Assembly (NCBI GenBank): GCA_012862575.1
Contig: BLSF01000045.1
Location: 1 to 64,000 of the forward strand
Reading direction: 5' to 3'
DNA from: Parietichytrium sp. I65-24A
Lineage: Eukaryota > Sar > Bigyra > Thraustochytrida > Thraustochytriidae
DNA length: 64,000 nt
Below are positions 60,519-64,000 of this stretch, piece after piece. The translations under genes were made by a program, and so were the position numbers. Below the pieces are notes generated by a model. It had not been told where the DNA came from, did not search any database, and worked only from the letters and a program-made list of their open reading frames with translations. The stretch's first letter is position 1. Each line of letters opens with the position of its first letter.

Positions 60519-61423
60519 GGAGAATTGTACCGAAAGCCCCTTCTCCGGCCTGGTGTAGAACCGGAGCCGGATCCGGAACCCTGACCTGAGCCCGTCCTTG
60601 CAGAGATGAGACGCCAGACTTTGTGCCGTGTACTATGTGCGATAGCTATTATCACTTCAAAGTTTCATGAACATTGTTCGCAAGAGCGGCGACCTATTGA
60701 ACACTGTTTTTGCCCTCGGACGAATATACAGAAAAGAGAACCTAACTATAAAAGAACGAATGCAATACACCATAAAAGCAAAGCGAACCCTGTTCATCTC
60801 TTTCTCATCGTCATCGTATCTTGGCCATGACGAATCCACAGTTCACAGCGTTCACAACGTTCACAGAAGTAGCGATTCCACATCGAAAGTATCGAAAGAA
60901 TCGAAAGTTTCCCATTACACACTACTCACTCACCCGTCCAATTAGCGTCACACTGGGTCCCTCTGTGACGCAGTGAACAACGATCTATTCGCGAACACTC
61001 GCGAACAAACGGCGATACCTATTGGTTTTGCTTAGATTGCAATAGGCCCTGTTCTGGGCCAGATTTCGGAGATGGTCCGGTGAAAACGAGAGGGTTCAAC
61101 TGAGTGAGTAACAGAGTTAACAGAGAGTGGAAAGGCGAGTCGGCGGAGTTGTGGAAGCAATTGGAAGCAAAGTGCAAAGCTGTTAGCACGGTCGAAAGCA
61201 CAAAGACAGTGGAATTCGAACGCGCTACTCATCGCGCGAAAGTATTGCGAGTTGACTGAGAGGCACAACTTTCAGTGCCCTCAGCTCCAAAAAAGTATAA
61301 ACTTTTGCGCGTCGAGCACGCCAATTCGAGCAGTCCGGACACGGCTGGTGCGTCTCGAGAGAAGGCGAGTTGAAATCGGCTCTGGCGGAAAGTTTTGGCT
61401 TTGGGTGCATTGAGAAAGTCAGG
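60519..61423. other. Intergenic region before TTC12-like gene
   Basis: This holds a short GGAGCCGGATCCGGA stretch just after the membrane-protein gene (60553-60567), GTTCACA and TCGAAAG repeats (60840-60910) and a TATA-like site. No gene is visible. Confidence 0.4.
61296..61301 (+). promoter_or_regulatory. TATA-like box of TTC12-like gene
   Basis: TATAAA lies 128 bp upstream of the ATG at 61424, inside an A/T-rich stretch. The position is plausible; function is inferred. Confidence 0.4.
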
Positions 61424-64000
61424 ATGGACGGGATTTTGAAACCGGTGATGAGCGACGCCGAGCTCGAAGAGTTTGAAAGCAAAACGGATGAGCTTTCGCG
61501 GATTATGACGGCGCTGAAAGATGGCAGCTTGGAGGCAGGGTCTGTCAAGGCTTCGTGGGAAAAGTCCGAAGAACAGATCCGCGAAGAGAAGGAGCGCAAG
61601 GAGTTTCAACGGCTGGAAGCCATTCGCAAGGAAAAGGAGGCAGTGGAGAAGGAAAGGGTAGAGTGGTGGGACCGTGCAGAGTTGCTGGGAAGCAAGAGCA
61701 GAGCAGAGGCTCGAAAGGAGCGGGCGCAGCTTGCCGCGCATCTCTCGAGCGGTAACTCAGGCGTACAGAGAATCAACAAGGTTACGGGGGAGGCTGAACC
61801 TGTGACGATCACAGACGATGACGGGAACGTCTTGTTTCCGAAGCCCAAGACGAAGGCCGACGCTCTTGATTACTCTGTGTGGGACCGCTGGGTCCCGGAT
61901 GATCCCGTTAGCTTGCGAGAGATGCAGGAAGCCAAGGACAAGATCGAGCAAGAGCGAAACGACGCATTTGAGAAGGCCAATCCAGAATTTTGCCAGCAAT
62001 TTCGCGAAGACCAAGACGCTCGCGAGCGTGCGCGAGAGAAAAAGGAGAAAGACTCTGAGAAACTTCGTCTGCGCGGAAATCAGTTCTTCAAGCGCAAAAG
62101 GTTCGAGGAGGCTTTAAAGTGCTACAAAGACGCGCTTGTGATTGTGCCTTGGACTGGGTCCGTGTTATGCAATATTGCTCAAGTGTACTTGAAGCTTGAG
62201 AATCTGGAAGAGGCCCTGGAGTTTAGCGAGAGAGCGCTTTTTCTGGACGCTGAAAACGTCAAAGCCCTGTACAGACATGCGAAGGCGTGCAGTCAAGCTG
62301 GAGACCTCCAAACTGCGGTGGATGACCTCTTAATAGCTCGGGCCGTAGAGCCCGAGAACGAGACCATTGAAAAGGACCTCTCGGCCACGATGCAGGACCT
62401 CGTGGAGTCAAAAGCAGAAAATGTGGTCCAGGACAAGCTCTCGCAGAATGTAGACAGCCTGAAAGCCCTCGAAGCCCAGATGGCGAAGGCGACGAAGGCA
62501 AAGAAAAACCAGGGCGGGGCAATCAAGGAGTTCTCAGAGAAGCTTCAAAAGACGTTAGAAAACCCTGCTGAGAGCATTGGGGTCACGCAGGCAATGTGTA
62601 AAGAGCTCTCCCAGGTTTCACCGGATGGCAAGGATTTTTCGAGTGTGCAGCAGCTCGCTTTGGACGGCGTCCTCCAGTTGTTCCGCGAAGACGAGTCGGA
62701 TACTCGCCGTGCTGAGTTAGCCGTATTGATGCGAACCACTGGGGCTTTCGAGTCCCTGTGCAGCATGGCGCTGCGAGGAGCGGCAAGGGAGGATGCTGCA
62801 GAATTGCTCAAGTGTTCGGTTCTTGCAAGTAAAAGAAACGCAGAACATTTCAAGGAGCTTGGGGTGCTTGAGAGATGTCTAGAGACCTGTCTCCAGAACC
62901 CCGGGTCTTTTGATCTCGTGTCTGTATTTTCGGACTCGGCGACTTTCAAAAGCACAATTGCATCCAGCGAGACATTCTGGCAAGCTGCTGCCAGTAAGCT
63001 AGGCAATGCTGGCTCAACGAGTCGTGATGTGTCCCGGGTACTTAACTTGCTAAGCAACCTTTGCGCAGAGGAAGCGGTGAGAGAAGAGGTTGTCAAATTT
63101 GTGACCGCCAACCAGCCTGTAATGAAGCGTGTGCAGCAGGTATTCGTCGGCAAGAGCAAGGACAAACTTGAACAGAATGAGAGAGAGGACGCAGCTGCGT
63201 TCATCGCCAATCTTGCCCAATCTGCACAAGGAAGAGACGCCATCCAGGTCCTCGCGCCTGCCTTGGTTCATCACTCGCTGCTTGTGCCAAAGGAAACAAA
63301 TAGTCCAGCTGGTAACGCGTTCATGCTGGCGGCCCTTGTAAATATGAGTTTGAGTGCCGGTTCGTCCTCGCGAACATGCGTCGCGGAGCCACAGGCAATG
63401 GACGCATTGCTAGCACTTATTCTGAGCCCAAGCGAGCCACGGGTTGTGAGGGTTCGCGCGTCTGCGTTGCTGTCCAGAATCCTGACTGATCCGGCATTTG
63501 ACTCGGAGGTAAGGCGCTTCGCGAAGGATGAAGCGTGTATTAAGAGACTCGTGCTAGAGTGTTTGCCAGCAGACAAGGAGGCGGTCCTTGACGACTTGTC
63601 AGGAAATATCATCCGGAGCGCTGCTGCCATACTCAGGTGCTCCAACGATGTCATTGACCTAGAGACGCTGAACGCGTTGTGCAAAGTGCTCGCAGTTCAT
63701 GCCTCCCTAGCCGCGGAAGGGTGCAAGCAAATTGTGAAAGGTGGGAACCAAAGCACGGCCAATCTTGTGCAGTGTTTTGTATCCATCCTCGGCAATTCTG
63801 TCAAGGCAAATGAAGACTGTATTAGAAGGAGCGCTATCCCATCCATCATCAAGCTTTTGCAGTTCTGCGAGGACGGACCGATTCGGAAGAATGCCGCGAT
63901 CAGTATTGCGAAGGCCGCAAAGTCTGGCCCGGAGAATCTGGAAGTGATTCGGTCTCTGCGGGGTATGGAGATGCTTTTAGAGCTCGGTAACCGACTTGTT
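61424..64000 (+). CDS. TTC12: TTC12-like TPR and armadillo-repeat protein, dynein-arm assembly (3' partial)
   Basis: The frame is open from ATG 61424 to the window edge: 859 residues, no stop. The N-terminal helix (DAELEEFESKTDELSRIM) resembles the start of human TTC12 and is followed by a Lys/Glu-rich coiled coil and DYSVWDRWVPDD. Three TPRs lie about residues 210-320 (RLRGNQFFKRKRFEEALKCY; ALFLDAENVKALYRHAKACS). Armadillo-like helices fill the rest. The last residues here (NAAISIAKAAKSGPENLEVI, then RSLRGMEML) align with the C-terminal end of human TTC12, so little is missing. TTC12 is a cytoplasmic factor for assembling axonemal dyneins, so the organism probably has motile cilia. UNC-45 has a similar TPR-armadillo plan, but its TPRs are at the N-terminus. 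Confidence 0.85.
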   Translation, partial: MDGILKPVMSDAELEEFESKTDELSRIMTALKDGSLEAGSVKASWEKSEEQIREEKERKEFQRLEAIRKEKEAVEKERVEWWDRAELLGSKSRAEARKERAQLAAHLSSGNSGVQRINKVTGEAEPVTITDDDGNVLFPKPKTKADALDYSVWDRWVPDDPVSLREMQEAKDKIEQERNDAFEKANPEFCQQFREDQDARERAREKKEKDSEKLRLRGNQFFKRKRFEEALKCYKDALVIVPWTGSVLCNIAQVYLKLENLEEALEFSERALFLDAENVKALYRHAKACSQAGDLQTAVDDLLIARAVEPENETIEKDLSATMQDLVESKAENVVQDKLSQNVDSLKALEAQMAKATKAKKNQGGAIKEFSEKLQKTLENPAESIGVTQAMCKELSQVSPDGKDFSSVQQLALDGVLQLFREDESDTRRAELAVLMRTTGAFESLCSMALRGAAREDAAELLKCSVLASKRNAEHFKELGVLERCLETCLQNPGSFDLVSVFSDSATFKSTIASSETFWQAAASKLGNAGSTSRDVSRVLNLLSNLCAEEAVREEVVKFVTANQPVMKRVQQVFVGKSKDKLEQNEREDAAAFIANLAQSAQGRDAIQVLAPALVHHSLLVPKETNSPAGNAFMLAALVNMSLSAGSSSRTCVAEPQAMDALLALILSPSEPRVVRVRASALLSRILTDPAFDSEVRRFAKDEACIKRLVLECLPADKEAVLDDLSGNIIRSAAAILRCSNDVIDLETLNALCKVLAVHASLAAEGCKQIVKGGNQSTANLVQCFVSILGNSVKANEDCIRRSAIPSIIKLLQFCEDGPIRKNAAISIAKAAKSGPENLEVIRSLRGMEMLLELGNRLV

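Noticed and set aside
1-64000. tRNA, 5S rRNA, snRNA genes and CRISPR arrays
   Set aside because: I looked for B-box, U6-like and repeat-spacer patterns in the spacers and found none convincing; a tRNAscan and Infernal run would settle it.

Overview
This is nuclear DNA from a protist with few introns. I place it, as inference, in a flagellated heterotrophic stramenopile, most likely a labyrinthulomycete (thraustochytrid). The evidence is: eukaryotic genes with ATG starts in good Kozak contexts; nine predicted introns, all GT-AG, eight with a GTAAGT donor; compact genes separated by microsatellite-rich spacers; a TTC12-like dynein-assembly gene, which implies cilia; gamma-secretase APH-1, peroxisomal alkyl-DHAP synthase and an LRR protein with an EF-hand-like tail; and no plastid gene. 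Red and green algae fit less well. I see no rRNA, tRNA, CRISPR array or intact transposon.

Layout. 0-9.4 kb: end of an HtrL-like/GT11 fucosyltransferase, a ferroportin, a GNAT acetyltransferase and an EF-hand CorA channel. 11-18.2 kb: a spliced TTL-like ligase, a short MscS-like channel, the spliced three-exon RPB9 gene, a disordered protein of unknown function and pyrroline-5-carboxylate reductase. 19.9-25.7 kb: an OGT-like protein with an altered active site, an ArsB/NhaD-type transporter and a coiled-coil protein. 27.3-36.9 kb: a chromate/sulfate transporter, an alpha/beta hydrolase with a peroxisomal tail, cysteine synthase and a SulP-STAS-cNMP transporter. 37.9-47.9 kb: a six-exon cytosolic-type FBPase, alkyl-DHAP synthase ending in SKL, and a 1420-residue coiled-coil protein. 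49.7-64 kb: APH-1, an LRR protein, a 66-residue helical protein, a GC-rich membrane protein with an FHA-like tail, a membrane protein of unknown family, and TTC12 running off the right edge.

Genes mostly alternate in direction. Convergent gaps are 6-499 bp, while divergent gaps are 0.8-2.35 kb and hold nearly all microsatellites, the TATA-like sites and the recurring palindrome TACCGGTA. Many open frames in this window reach upstream only through GTG or TTG codons, so starts were moved to the first ATG. Five genes (CorA, TTL-like, RPB9, SulP, FBPase) were reassembled across introns by eye.

Functionally the window is rich in transporters (iron, magnesium, sulfate/chromate, oxyanion, mechanosensitive). 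It has a loose sulfur neighbourhood (chromate/sulfate transporter, cysteine synthase, SulP) and two proteins with PTS1 tails. No single operon-like system is present. The most unusual items are the OGT-like protein lacking several catalytic-pocket residues, the EF-hand CorA, the His-loop ferroportin, the GC-rich membrane-FHA protein and the A-B-A-B tandem repeat at 57.2 kb.
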